From NCBI GenBank assembly GCA_930367215.1, contig OV884059.1:12176945-12240944 (forward strand): a stretch of DNA of 64,000 bases, read 5' to 3'. The DNA is from Pollenia angustigena (Eukaryota > Arthropoda > Insecta > Diptera > Polleniidae). Below are positions 46,250-57,381 of the stretch, in pieces (positions within the stretch are counted from its first letter, which is position 1; each line of letters starts with the position of its first letter). The notes beneath the pieces are model-generated. The model saw only the letters and a program-made list of their open reading frames with translations, ran no database searches and had not been told where the DNA came from. A program made the position numbers and the translations under genes.

Positions 46250-47620
46250 TTAATATAGACAAGACTATCAACTTGTATATAGATAAGAAAATCAGCTTGT
46301 TTATAGAAAAGACTATCAACTTGTTTATAGACAAGATTATCAACTTGTTTATAGACAAGACTATCAACTTGTTTAAAGACAAGACTATAACTTGTCTATA
46401 GACAAGACTTTCAACTTGTCTAAAGACAAGACAATCAACTTGTTTATAGAAAAGACTATCAACTTGTTTATAGACAAGACTATCAACTTTTTATAGACAA
46501 GACTATCAACTTGTTTATAGACAAGACTATCAACTTGTTTATCGACAAGACTATCAACTTGTTTATAGACAAGACTATCAACTTGTCTATAGACAAGACT
46601 AGCAACTTCTTTATAGAGAAGACTATCATTTTGTTAATAGACAAGACTATTAACTCGTCTATAGACAAGACTATTAACTTGTCTATAGACAAGACTATCA
46701 ACTTGTTTATAGACAAGACTATTAACTTGTTTATATACAAGACTATTAACTTGTTTATATACAAGACTTTCAACTTGTTTATAGACAAGACTATCAACTT
46801 GTTTATAGACACGACTATCAACTTGTCCACAGACAAGACTATTAACTTGTCTATAGACAAGACTATTAACTTGTTTATAGACAAGATTAGCAACTTGTTT
46901 ATAGACAAGACTATCCCTTGTTTATAGACAAGACTATTAACTTGTCTATAGACAAGACTATCAACTTGTCTTAAGACAAGACAATCAACTTGTTTATAGA
47001 CATGACTATCAACTTGTTTATAGACAAGACTATCAACTTTCTTGTCTTTATACAAGACTATAAACTTGTCTATAGACAAGACTAGCAACTTGTTTATAGA
47101 CAAGACTGTCAACTTGTTAATAGAAAAGACTATGTAGTTGTCTATAGACAAGACTATTAACTAGTTGTCTATAGACAAGACTATTAACTTGTCTATAGAC
47201 AAGACTATCAACTTGTTTATAGACAAGACTATCAACTTGTTTATAGACAAGACAATCAACTTGTTTATAGACAAGACTAGCAATTTGTTTATAGACAAGA
47301 CTATCAACTTGTTTAAAGACAAGACTATCAACTTGTTCATAGACAAGACTATCAACTTGTCTATAGACAAGACTATCAACTTTTTTATAGACAAGACTAT
47401 TAACTTGTTTATAGACACGACTATCAACTTGTCTATAGACAAGACTATCAACTTGTTTATAGACAAGACTGTTAACTTGAATATAGACAAGACGTTCCAC
47501 TTGTCTTTAGAGAAGGCTTTAAACTTGTCTATAGAGAAGGCTACCAACTCGTCTATAGAGAAGACTTGTCTATAGACAACACTATCAACTTGGCTATAGT
47601 CAAGACAATCAACCTGTTTA
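46250..47620. repeat. 24-bp satellite/minisatellite array, ~57 units
   Basis: Unit ACTTGTTTATAGACAAGACT + ATCA (24 bp), repeated head to tail for about 1.37 kb with point variants. Many units read CTTGTCTATAGACAAG, a perfect 16-bp palindrome. Because 24 is divisible by 3, long frames stay open on both strands (plus FIDKTINL repeats, minus LSINKLIV repeats, up to 222 codons). This is arithmetic rather than evidence of a protein. Variants are intermixed and edges are degraded (LSIYKLIV-type units near 46260; AGAGAAGGCT units near 47510-47570). Confidence 0.9.
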
Positions 47621-49105
47621 CATATATAGGAAACTAATAAAGTCGAGATTACAGTTTAGTTTATAATGAAGTCTATACACAATGTCCTCTTTCTAAGGCC
47701 GTAAAACGCGTATTAAGGGTTAATTTAAGCTTGTTGTCATGTCTGTCGTTTTGGTTACGGGTTATCATTAAACAAATATGTTGATCTAAAATTAGCAGCG
47801 ACATGAAAATGTCTTTATTAGCACGACAACAATGACATTTTGATGTTAGTTCCAACAAAAAAATGACTATTACAGGGCTTGGAATGAAATGATGGTGGTA
47901 AATTAACGACTGCTTGGATGAATAAATGAGGGATTGAAAGTTTATATGCTGGATAAATGGGGTTTTGAGGGCAAAAAAATAGGAAATAGCGATAATATTG
48001 TATAAAATATTTTATGAATTATTTGACTTTTCCTACTTTTTGTAAAATAAGTGTTAGCGGAAGTCCTTTTTTTTTGAAAAGTAAATAAGATAAAGAATGA
48101 AAAAAAAAGAAAAAATTATGATAATATTACAATAACATGTTGAATATTGAGCGAAGTTATTGCTATGGGAATTAATGAAAGAAAGGAAAGTGATTCATGT
48201 TTATAAGAGATAAAAGGGAAAAAAATCAGAAAAGTTTTTAGTGTTTTTTCTCAGTATTTCGTATTGTAGCATTGTTTAAGTTAAAATGAAATGTAAAAAA
48301 GCTGGTTTGATGAGGTAAAAAAAGTTCCTTGTTAATTTTATTTCTAATGTATAATTTATTTATTTATTTAAAATAAAATCAAGAGGTTATTTTTTTTATC
48401 AACATTTGAAGTATTTGGAATCATATCTCGGCATGGTTCAACAGTTTTATCCGCTTTGTGCTATAATCATAACTTGACTTCTCATCACATTCAAGTTCAG
48501 AATGAGTGGTAATTTTGGTTCTATATCTTTCGCTTAATTTTAGATATTGAAAAGTAGATTTCAAATTGAGTGCGATCTTTTAAATTGAACCAAAATTTAT
48601 AGAGAGAAAGAATTCGTTTAAGGCGAAGCGGATGTTTTGAATTTTTCTAACGCAATTTCACTGGAAATAATTAAGAAAAAACTTTTGAAGGACACTCATG
48701 AAAAGATATGGCAATTAGGACTAAGAGCTCATAGTCGACGAGATAATTTCAGTTTTTACGGGTTACTTGATACCTTTGTAAGGATGATAAAAATGAAAAG
48801 ATTCTCACAACTTCTGTACAAATACTCCTCTTGAGCTATTTAGAACCTTAGGTTGGTTGACAAATCTAGAAATCTACTTAGAAATCCTACAGTTACATGG
48901 GGGATTGGGTACATCATTTGGTAAATATTTACATAATGTAAAAGTCTTAAATATAGAATATTTAATTCAATTCAAATCAATCCACAACTAGTCGTTGCTC
49001 CTTTTTAAAGTATCAGGTTATTCCATAGCTACGAGTATTTTGATTTTGTTGTTTCTCGAACAGGAATGAATTTGGCTACAAACTTCCTTTTTAGTTTAAA
49101 ACATT
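47621..49105. other. AT-rich spacer, nothing recognised
   Basis: No gene recognised. The 65-codon frame at 48637-48834 has no identifiable motif. Confidence 0.45.
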
Positions 49106-49640
49106 AGGCTATCAGCCGTACCTAAGCAAAGGCGGAGTGCGTAACGTTTTCATCCACTTAGCTTTTAAGCTGATATGCCATACCTAAACAAGAGCGTTAA
49201 CGTTGTGTAACAAATAGCAAAATTTAAAAAACTGCATTCGAAACCAAAAACTGTTTGAGTTGGTTTGACAGCGACTGTTTACATTTAATGAATCAAAAGT
49301 AATTGCAACAGCTTTTTTTTTTTGGCCAATGACAAAAGAAGAAGTGTAAGAAATGGTTTTTTTCTACTTTGGCTGAATTTTTCTAAACGCTGACGAATAT
49401 TATTTAATAAAACCCACATAATAGAAATAATAAATGGAAATAAAAACGCCAGATTGATAATGCTAAATTGTCATTTTTTATTTACAATAACGGCCAACTA
49501 TTAAACGCGCTGTCTAAATCGGATTTTTTTCATTTGCAAAGAGCTAACGCCGCGCTTTTTAGGGATGCTTCATTCAAAGTGTACGGGAATGAGCATTTTT
49601 GACAGCTAGAAAACGCCTTTCGCTCTTGCTTATGTACAAC
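49106..49640 (-). repeat. Dispersed TIR repeat (CATACCTAAACAAGAGC), copy 2
   Basis: The reverse complement of copy 1 (31555-31905) with extra sequence. GTTTTCATCCACTTAGCTTT and CCATACCTAAACAAGAGCG lie near 49130-49198, ATAAAACCCACATAATAGAA near 49410, and TTTTTGACAGCTAGAAAACG then CGCTCTTGC near 49600-49630. About 190 bp between 49200 and 49400 is not in copy 1. Confidence 0.65.
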
Positions 49641-50539
49641 TGTTTGCCATTTTGTTTTTATTAAGAATGTTTGAAAACTTATTTAATTTTCTTTATAAAA
49701 TTCACTTTCTATTGCGACTAGAACTGCGTGCAAACATATAAGATAATCTTTTTTTTGGACAAAGCATACTCTCCGACTCGGTGGTATATATAAATGGGCG
49801 AGTAAAACACAAGCCACAACTTCTTTCGAAAAAATTAACTGTTTCATGCAATTAAAAAAGCGGCGACGCCATCAGCCTATTTTTTTAGGATTGGTTTTTG
49901 GACCTGTTCGGAGTTAAAAACTTTGGCGATATGTGATTTTAACAAGATGGCTAAAGATTTAATACAGCGTACGACACAATCTTATTATGGAAGACCAAGT
50001 TTGGGTCAGAGGTAGGTTGGGTAAGACACTTCTTTAGTGAATGATTTCTGATTTCTTATTTCTTTCATAGTGCCATCTTTCATTTAAAATAAAAACCATT
50101 TCCATAACTTACCTTTCCGTCTCTTATCTATGCATTTTCCTAAAACTTAAGTTTATCTGCCGTCTTTATCATTTTCATCATGTATGTGTTTCAATGATTC
50201 ATGTGTTTCTTGTGACAAAAAAGATGCGAAAAAACTATTTGATTATAAATTCAAAATGGAAATATTTTTAGACAAATACTGGTACTCCTAGATTAAAGGC
50301 AACCAACCACTCGTAGCTAAATTATACAAAACTTATGATATTTTAACATACAAAAGATTTTTTTTTTACAACGGCAAACATTTATATTTTTTCTTTGTGG
50401 TTCTCTGTTAGAGGTGCCTTGAAGGTAAGTGTTGGAAAGATGATAGAAATACGTTACTGAAAAGTTCTTGAAACACTTTTTGAAATATGTAGTGTATTAA
50501 GTAGACATTCGGGTAAAGGAAAAGGCTTTTGGTACTATT
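49641..50539. other. Spacer, nothing recognised
   Basis: No gene recognised. A TATATAAATG box at about 49787 has no adjacent open frame. Confidence 0.4.
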
Positions 50540-50805
50540 TGTACTACCTTCACCACAGGTGAAAAGGGTAGATATGTATATTTGCGTGGCCTTTTTTTTG
50601 AGTTCTTATATCTGTGGTTTTCATGGGCAACCGCGTATGTCTTAAAATTAAATTTTTCAGGAGAGTTTTATTAAAAAAAAAAATACAAAAAAAATGTCTT
50701 AGCGATAAGTTGTGTTTTAGAGAGGGCGTCCTAGCTCTTCTAGTGAACAACATTACCTTACCAGATAGTTTTTTGCTAAAATTAATATTTTAGAAAATAA
50801 CCAAA
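50540..50805 (+). repeat. Chimeric repeat patch
   Basis: Three pieces are abutted. 50543-50575 (TACCTTCACCACAGGTGAAA) resembles a DINE-like 5' end. 50611-50665 is nearly identical to 13351-13405 (TCTGTGGTTTTCATGGGCAA then CCGCGTATGTCTTAAAA). 50578-50600 and 50670-50800 match an arm of the foldback at 2124-3518 (AGCGATAAGTTGTGTTTTAG, CTAGCTCTTCTAGTNAACAA, TTTTTTGCTAAAATTAATAT). So one foldback-related sequence carries a fragment of a second repeat. Confidence 0.65.
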
Positions 50806-52492
50806 CCAAATTAAATTATGTCTTCCATGAGATGACACATCGGCATCTCAGAAATGACGAATCGGAGTCAGTTTAATAACAAATGTCATCAGTGCGAAGA
50901 CTCAGTTACATCAGAGAAAGAATTCACTAGGCTGAATTATTTAAAAAAAAACTGTCATTGGAAATGACTTAAGTCAAAGTAAGAGAATATTATTATTTAC
51001 TCACCCGTTACAAATGTATGCTTTACTTTTGTTGAATTCCGAACTTTGTTTACAATAGAACTCGCAATAAGAAGAACACTAGCTGCATGTCCGATATGGT
51101 GTTCGTTTTTAATTTGCTTTGAAAATTTGACGTATTTAACTAAATAATTTAAACAAAGAGAATATGGGATTTGTTGATTCTATTTTTTATTTTAAACATG
51201 AAAATAACGTTATAAAAACACAAAATGTGGCATCGAATAGATGTCACTGTAGTCATAGCACAGATGACGTATAAAATATGACAAAATTTTATGATGACGT
51301 CCGTCATTGAATTGATGTCACTTTTTGCCTCAATAATGCCATTTGTAATATCATTTATGTCACAATTCTAATGTAAGTTCATCAATAGCAATATGAAGAT
51401 GCAGTTTTCTAGGACTGTACAAAACAAGCTTGGTTCATAAAATTAAACTGAAATATTCTCTCTATAAGAAATTTGTTTGGTTTAAAAAATCAGTGAAATC
51501 GTTCTAATTTTTCACCCAGTAACTATTCAAATATCGTCCCGGAAAAAGGATGTTGACGATATAGTGCCCATACCAGAGGAACAAGGATACAAATGGCTTT
51601 CCAATACTCTGATGAAGGGTTTGTCGTCATAGCAAAATATAGTATCTACTATCATCTGTTATTTTATAAAAAGGGAAAACTTGAGAAAGTGAATAAAAAA
51701 TTTGTGATATTAATTTAAAAGTTACATAATAACATTTGCACGAGGCAAAGAGAAGTATTTAGGCCTGAAAAGCTGGCCAAAATTATTAAACGTGTTTTTT
51801 GAATTAAAAGTTTTAGTTTTTTGATAGTTTTAGGTGTAGTATGATATAAAAAGTCTAGTGGAAGATTTTGAAAAAATTACACCGCGCATCAAAAGTACAC
51901 TGCGCAACAAAAACATTTTTCTCTACCCTAGAAATAAAAGTATGTGGATTATATGGATTTTGATGCCCTTAATTCAAATCTGTTTTCCGTTTTTCTCTAG
52001 TACGTAAGGATTTTCTTTTAAAGGCGTGGCATACTTACCCTAAATCGTTGGGTTGCCTTATATATTTTGCCATAACTTGAAAACGTGTTCTCCGATTTTA
52101 ATAGTAGGAGGATCAGAAGATGCACCGGAAAATTCTGCTTAAACAAACCATACACATTTATTTTATATCTATTACTATTTTGGAGTTATTTAATGGCGAA
52201 AAAAAATACTGTAAGCAGGCGTTGCCAACAGCAAAATTTTTCTGACAATGGTCCATTGTCAGATGCATTAATTATGCACATCTGCAAATACAAATGAGCC
52301 TACAATTTTCACACAGTTGTAAGACATTTTAGCCAATTTTAATGCAATTTAAGCAACGCTGCTTACCAATATTGTAAGATCTGACCATCGTCTGTACAAA
52401 GCTTAAGGTATTAAGTTGGTATAAATCGCAAAGTCAATTAACAAATGTTGATTTTAAAGGATTAAACTCATTCTTGACAGACTGTATGTACA
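50806..52492. other. Spacer with GATGACAT-type words and one perfect hairpin
   Basis: No gene. 50820-51390 has many GATGTCA/TGACATC words in both orientations, possibly an old TIR element. 52241-52263 is a perfect hairpin with 11-bp arms (TCTGACAATGG and its complement) around one base. Confidence 0.4.
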
Positions 52493-52820
52493 TAAGGGCG
52501 GGTCGATTTGTATGGATGAAAAAAAAAATTAAAAATCGTATAGCAAAAACGTAATCTACATAAAATTGTAAGAAAATTCTCCGAAGAAACCATGGGTCTA
52601 AAATAAAATCCTAATCCGAGCCTCTCGACTTGAAAATTTTTTACTTGGCTGAAAATTTTTTTTTTTTACATTAAAAACAATTTTGAGTTGTAAAAAAATA
52701 TAAAGTCCAAAAGAACTACCTTACTAAACAATTTTATTCAAAAAATTCGATATCTTTTTGGAAAAAGCTATTTTTCCAAAAAAAAAAAAAAAATTTATGG
52801 GGATGTGTGGGACATTCCCT
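52493..52820 (+). mobile_element. End fragment related to the 59302-63014 transposon
   Basis: TAAGGGCGGGTCGATTTGTA then TGGATGAAAA closely matches that transposon's terminus (TAGAGCGGGTCAATTTGTAT), and the similarity continues through GTAATCTAC, TTNTAAGAAAATT, AGAAAC and a GTGTGNGGGAC block at about 52805. The opposite terminus is not found nearby, so this is a truncated or MITE-like relative. Confidence 0.65.
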
Positions 52821-53664
52821 TAAAACTATTACGGATAATTAAGAATTTTTGCAAATTATAAATACATATAGGCAGGTATTAATATTGTGAACTGTTAAAA
52901 GTGATGTGAATAACAGTTGAAATCAATAATTCTAAATACATAAAAGTTTTTGACGATATAAAGGTATAAGAAAAAGTGCCCGATGAACAAAAATAGAAGA
53001 AATGTGAAAATTTAAAAAAATCGTCAAAAATAATGGCGCACCCTTTTTTTTTTGGTTTCTAAAATTAGAGATTCCAAATTTTATTGTGGTATCAAACATA
53101 ATTCGTAGACATGCTAACCTCACTTTTAAAAACCTCTTCTTTTCCTTTTTTTTTTGCAAAAAAACAGTGTATAATTTGTTTTTTTTTTAGCTTTTGAACG
53201 AATTGTTTCAACATGAATATTCAACATATTTTAAATTTTTCTTCTGTTTTAAAAAACTTTTGATCAAACCTTTCAGCGAAAAAAAATCTTTGTTAAACCT
53301 TTATTCATTTAGCCGCAAAAAAAAATCATATAAACATCCAGAAACCGAAAAAAACATTTAAATCTCATATAATTTTCTTCACTTTCCTGACTTAAGCAGG
53401 GTCTCAGAGCTACAAATCCCAACTAAAAGTCTTCAAAATTTACAATATAATGTAAAATATTATTGTCTGTCGAGCTGCGTACTTAGTTCTTAAGATTTCT
53501 TAAAATTCAGTTTTGCCTTTTTGGCCAGCTTTTCAGGCCAAATACTCCTCTGTGCGAGGTAACAAATTAATAGTTATTGTAAAATCATGTTAATGAAGTA
53601 ATTATGAAGCAAAATCACTAACGAAAAATCCAAAATCAACCTTGTTTTCGAGGATTTTACATTG

Positions 53665-53825
53665 ACATTTTTCTGTGTGTATCAATTAAATATTTTTTGA
53701 TATTAACAATATTTTCTGTAGTAGTTTTGTTGAGATAAGTAAACGTTTAATTCACTTGATTAAAAGTGATTTTTGATTAATTGTTTAATTGAAAACAAAT
53801 TACCGAGAATTTTATCTGAGTAGAT
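53665..53825 (-). repeat. TTAATCAAAAATAAAATC repeat family, copy d
   Basis: On the minus strand: AAAATTCTCGGTAATTTG, TTAAACAATTAATCAAAAAT, TTAATCAAGTGAATTAAACG, ATATTGTTAATATCAAAAAA and ATTGATACACACAGAAAAAT, in the order of copy b (38465). Non-coding. Confidence 0.6.
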
Positions 53826-53973
53826 ATGGCAAATTTTTTTTTAATTCTTGTTAAAAATTGCTTTTATAATTTTTTATATATATTCCCTTCTTTTTTAATC
53901 TGAAGGGAATTGTATTACCTTTGTCGCAATAGTTTTTGTTTCTTATTCATACATTTACATTTCCTTTAGCACT

Positions 53974-54403
53974 ACCCTGCAAATAATAGGACCAGTCCAA
54001 ACACGCGTGTAAAGAGTAGTCCACAAGGGACCAGGACTAGTCCACAAGTAACCCAAACGTATGGAAAAAACCTGGTCTATTTAACATTACGATGTCCTAG
54101 GAGAGGACCATATAACCCACCTTTGGACCACTAAGGAGTAGTTTTAAAACTACTCCATGGTATATAACCCACCTTTGGACCAGTAAGGAGTAGTTTTAAA
54201 ACTACTCCATGGTATACTCAAGAGGATTAGTTTTGAAGTCGTTTAAACACGAAAGCATGTCGTTAAAAAACGAAGACATGTCGTCTCACTACAAACACTT
54301 TTTAACAATGGCATAGTCCATGCTTGCATTACATCGGACTAGTCCATGGAGTAGTCCATTTTATCAAAATGGGTCAGGTGGTCCAATTTTATTTGTAGGG
54401 TAC
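53974..54403. mobile_element. TIR element, ~430 bp, with internal 52-bp duplication
   Basis: Left ACCCTGCAAATAATAGGACC and right complement ACCCTACAAATAAAATTGGA define the ends. TAGTCCA/TGGACTA words recur throughout. A 52-bp unit (TATAACCCACCTTTGGACCA, ...) is present twice at 54111 and 54163, each carrying a 22-bp palindrome with arms GGAGTAGTTTT/AAAACTACTCC. No coding content. Confidence 0.75.
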
Positions 54404-54902
54404 TTCATATTATTTTGCTAAAATATTTCCCCCAACCAGAAAAGATTTTTCATTTGAAATTATATTCCACAAAATAATTTAATTTTTAGTTCTTGATTTT
54501 TCATACACAATCTTAAAATTAAAAATTGTCTCCTAAGCCTCTTTTGATATGTTACTGCACGATTCCGTTTAAATTCATTCCTCAACTAGAAAATTTATAC
54601 AAAACCACAAAATACACTAAATACCACAGAAGTGCATATAAAGTAGTGTATAAAATAATAACTCTTTTTGAGAAAACACATTCTTTTTAACCAAAAACAT
54701 GACATTCATTTATTCGGCATAACTCTTATAGAGAAGCAAACAAGAAAATTTACCTGTTCAAAACTTTTTATGGACTTAAAAAGAGGTGAGCATGAACAAA
54801 ACAGAGAAACAGTTATTTTAGTTATGCACATACCCATGCAGTATTTAGGGGTTGTAAAGAAAACAGAAGTAAAATAATTAAATCTTTACTAAAGCCTATC
54901 CC

Positions 54903-55116
54903 TAGAGCAGTGATAACCACTCCATAGACTCGCGAGCCAGTCAATAATCGTATTTTTCACACAGACACGGTCGGCAATTCACATGTATATTACAACTTTG
55001 TTCGTTTCAAAACATCAGACAATGATCAGTCTCTGCGACCGCACACAAGCACATAATATCTTTGTGTGCGTGCGTTCGGGGATTTCATAGTTCGGGGCTT
55101 GGTTATCACTGCCCTA
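54903..55116. mobile_element. hAT-like MITE, ~214 bp
   Basis: Left TAGAGCAGTGATAACCA and right complement TAGGGCAGTGATAACCA are typical hAT-style termini (TAGRG). An inner hairpin is formed by GCGACCGCACACAAGCACAT and TGTGTGCGTGCG at about 55037-55078. I could not see a matching 8-bp flank. Confidence 0.7.
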
Positions 55117-55599
55117 GAGGGAAGCGTACTGACACGAAAGTAGTCCCATGAGAGGTCTTTGGTGGTAGAGTCCTGTTCTAGTTATAACACTTTCTATGAA
55201 TAAGACCTATCACTTTTACATAGGGTTGTCATAAGAGGGGGTTAATTGACGCCATTTGACCAGTCACACATCTATTCTCAATGGACGTGCTTAGCGACAG
55301 TTACTACAATGTAGTATTACTTCAATACAATGTAGTATTATTTCAATACAATGTAGTATTATTTCAATAAAACAAGTTCTAGAATAAAATCAAGAACCAA
55401 ATTTTAAAAAATTTGTCACACCCCCGGTGCAGACCGTACTGTAATTCATTGCTCTTTCTACCTTTTTGTTCGTCATAAACAACTTACATGATTGGTTCTC
55501 CTTTCACTGGTCGTGCGTTCTTTCTTTTTGTACCTGTTCTATTTTCACAACTCCCAGGAGCAGTCTGTTGGACCAATTGACACAAATTTCCCGCAGGGA
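55117..55599. other. Spacer with a three-unit 21-bp tandem repeat
   Basis: No gene. The unit TACAATGTAGTATTATTTCA + A is repeated three times at 55305-55367. Confidence 0.6.
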
Positions 55600-55747
55600 T
55601 AGTACACGGAATGTAAAAAGCCACATGCGCATGTGATTCTGACGTAATTTTGTCGTCACACAACAAGAAGTTGCTATTGTAGCTTTGTGGTGACGTCAAA
55701 ACTTCCTCATAACCACATGCGCATGTGGTTTTTCATTCCGTGTACTA
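55600..55747. mobile_element. MITE, 148 bp, TAGTACACGGAATG ends
   Basis: TAGTACACGGAATGTAAAAA at the left and the complement of AAAACCACATGCGCATGTGG/TTTTTCATTCCGTGTACTA at the right make TIRs of about 40 bp. Each arm itself contains the 14-bp palindrome CACATGCGCATGTG. The core has GACGTAATTTTGTCGTCAC and GTGACGTC. TA at both edges. Confidence 0.8.
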
Positions 55748-55764
55748 TAGACTTAACCCTTATA

Positions 55765-57079
55765 TCGGGTGATTTTTTAGCTATTATCTTTTTGGCAATA
55801 GTGGTTTTAACAGCCCAATAAAAAATTTTATCATAAATTGCGCTACGCAATAAGACATACAGAAATGCAGTAAAGTAAGTGAAAGAACTCTCAACAACTT
55901 TTATTAAAAAAAAATAATAACATTTCAAGTGCTACGGCATTCCATTACCACGAAGCAGGTTTCTAAGGGAGAATACTAAAAAATAACTGTATCAAAACAT
56001 TCAGTGTGTAAAGCTGATCGTTACATCCAACAATTTTTATGTGCGCTGAATAATGCGCTTTATGTGTCAAAAATGTATTGCTTCAAAGTGGGAACTCGCC
56101 ATATAAAATTCATGTCTTCCGTAAGCGCAATGGTAAGCGAAACTTTTATGTTTCTTCCTTACAAACCTGCTACGTTTGAAGCTCCATTTTTTATTGGGAG
56201 CTGACGCACGTTTCGTGTTTTGTTGCACTGTCAAACATCTTCAGTTTGGTCTATAATTTAACCATGAATAGTCTTACAAACGAACAACGCTTGCAAATTA
56301 TTGAATTTTATTATCAAAATGCGTGCTCTGTTTAGTAAAATCATCGCGTGCTTCTTGTGTTCAGCGACGAAGCTCATTTTTGGCTCAATGGGTACGTTAA
56401 TAAGCAGAATTGTCGATTTTGGAGTGAAGATCAGCCAGAAGCATTGCAAGAGCTACCAATGCATCCAGAAAAAGTCACAGTTTGGTGCGGTTTATGGGCT
56501 GGTGGCATCATTGGACCGTACTTCTTCAAAGATGATGCGAATCGTAACGTAACTGTGAACGGTGAGCGCTACCGTGAGATGATATCCAACTTTTTTTTTG
56601 CCCAAAATGCAAGAACTTGACTTGCATGACATGTGGTTTCAACAAGATGGTGCCACAGGCCACACAGCACGCTTAACAATGGTTTTATTGAGAGGCGAGT
56701 TCGGTGAACATTTTATTTCACGTTCGGGACCGGTCAATTGGCCGCCTATATCGTGCGATTTAACGCCTTTAGACTATTTTTTGTGGGGCTATGTTAAAGC
56801 TCATGTCTATACAAACGCCCGCTTCATTTGACGCATTGGAAGACAACATTGAAGCATTTATTCATGAGATACCGGCCGAAATGTTGGAAAGAGTATGCCG
56901 AAATTGGACTAAGCGGATGGACCATTTGAGGCGCAGTCACGGTCAACATTTGCATGAAATAATCTTCAAACAATTAATTATATGGACCGTACTATCGATT
57001 CAAATAAAGATTTCATGCATTTTTCTAAATTTCATGTGTTTTTTTTTAACTTTCCTATAGCTCTTAAAAAATCACCCAT
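55765..57079 (+). mobile_element. rosa-type (DD41D) mariner, copy 2, 1315 bp
   Basis: The TIR GGGTGATTTTTTA (left 55767) is complemented at the right (TAAAAAATCACCC, ending 57077), with TA at each edge (55763-55764, 57080-57081). There are about 500 bp of 5' non-coding sequence before the transposase ATG. The total length is that of a normal mariner, but the coding region is internally deleted. Confidence 0.8.
56265..57060 (+). pseudogene. mariner DD41D transposase pseudogene
   Basis: MNSLTNEQRLQIIEFYYQNA then CSV is followed by a stop and a jump into LLVFSDEAHFWLNGYVNKQN, removing the rest of the DNA-binding region (roughly 140 residues by comparison with complete mariners). Frame 1 runs to VTVNGERYREMISNF. 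A T-run slip (56590-56598) shifts to KMQELDLHDMWFQQDGATGH ... VNWPPISCDLTPLDYFLWGY, and a second shift near 56820 continues to ALEDNIEAFIHEIPAEML and RMDHLRRSHGQHLHEII. All three catalytic Asp (FSDEAHF, QQDGA, PLDYF) remain, with 41 residues between the last two. Confidence 0.85.
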
Positions 57080-57204
57080 TACATACAGCAGAAAAAAAAT
57101 CAGATGAGTTGTAATAAGTTGAAATGTATTGCCAATGTTTTTTAACCCAACTATGAATAGAAATTTCCTTAATTCTAAAAAAAAATTATATTATAATTTA
57201 GTTC

Positions 57205-57327
57205 TATCGGGTCCAAGACCGCCCATGGCTCCTTAATAGGATACACTTGCAAAAATTTGTTCTTATATACTGTGGTTTAGGGTATAATGTGGTTGAGCTT
57301 GACCGAGTATACTGTCGCACTTGTTTT
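57205..57327 (+). mobile_element. DINE-like element, family A, 3' end fragment
   Basis: It ends TATAATGTGGTTGAGCTTGA then CCGAGTATACTGTCGCACTTGTTTT, equivalent to the 3' end of 32603-33194 (hairpin arms GTCGGGC/GACCGAC degraded). The 5' part is missing. Confidence 0.6.
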
Positions 57328-57347
57328 ACTTGAAGACCTTTTCTGCT

Positions 57348-57381
<34 letters not shown>

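Noticed and set aside
46483..47151. Long reverse-strand open frame of LSINKLIV repeats (222 codons), with matching plus-strand frames
   Set aside because: The frame follows from a 24-bp repeat without stop codons. It is open on both strands, has no non-repetitive start or end, and resembles no protein.
46250..47620. CRISPR-like array
   Set aside because: Units are contiguous 24-bp repeats with no unique spacers, in a eukaryotic repeat landscape.
49780..49800. TATA-box promoter (TATATAAATG)
   Set aside because: AT-rich chance match with no downstream open frame or splice structure.
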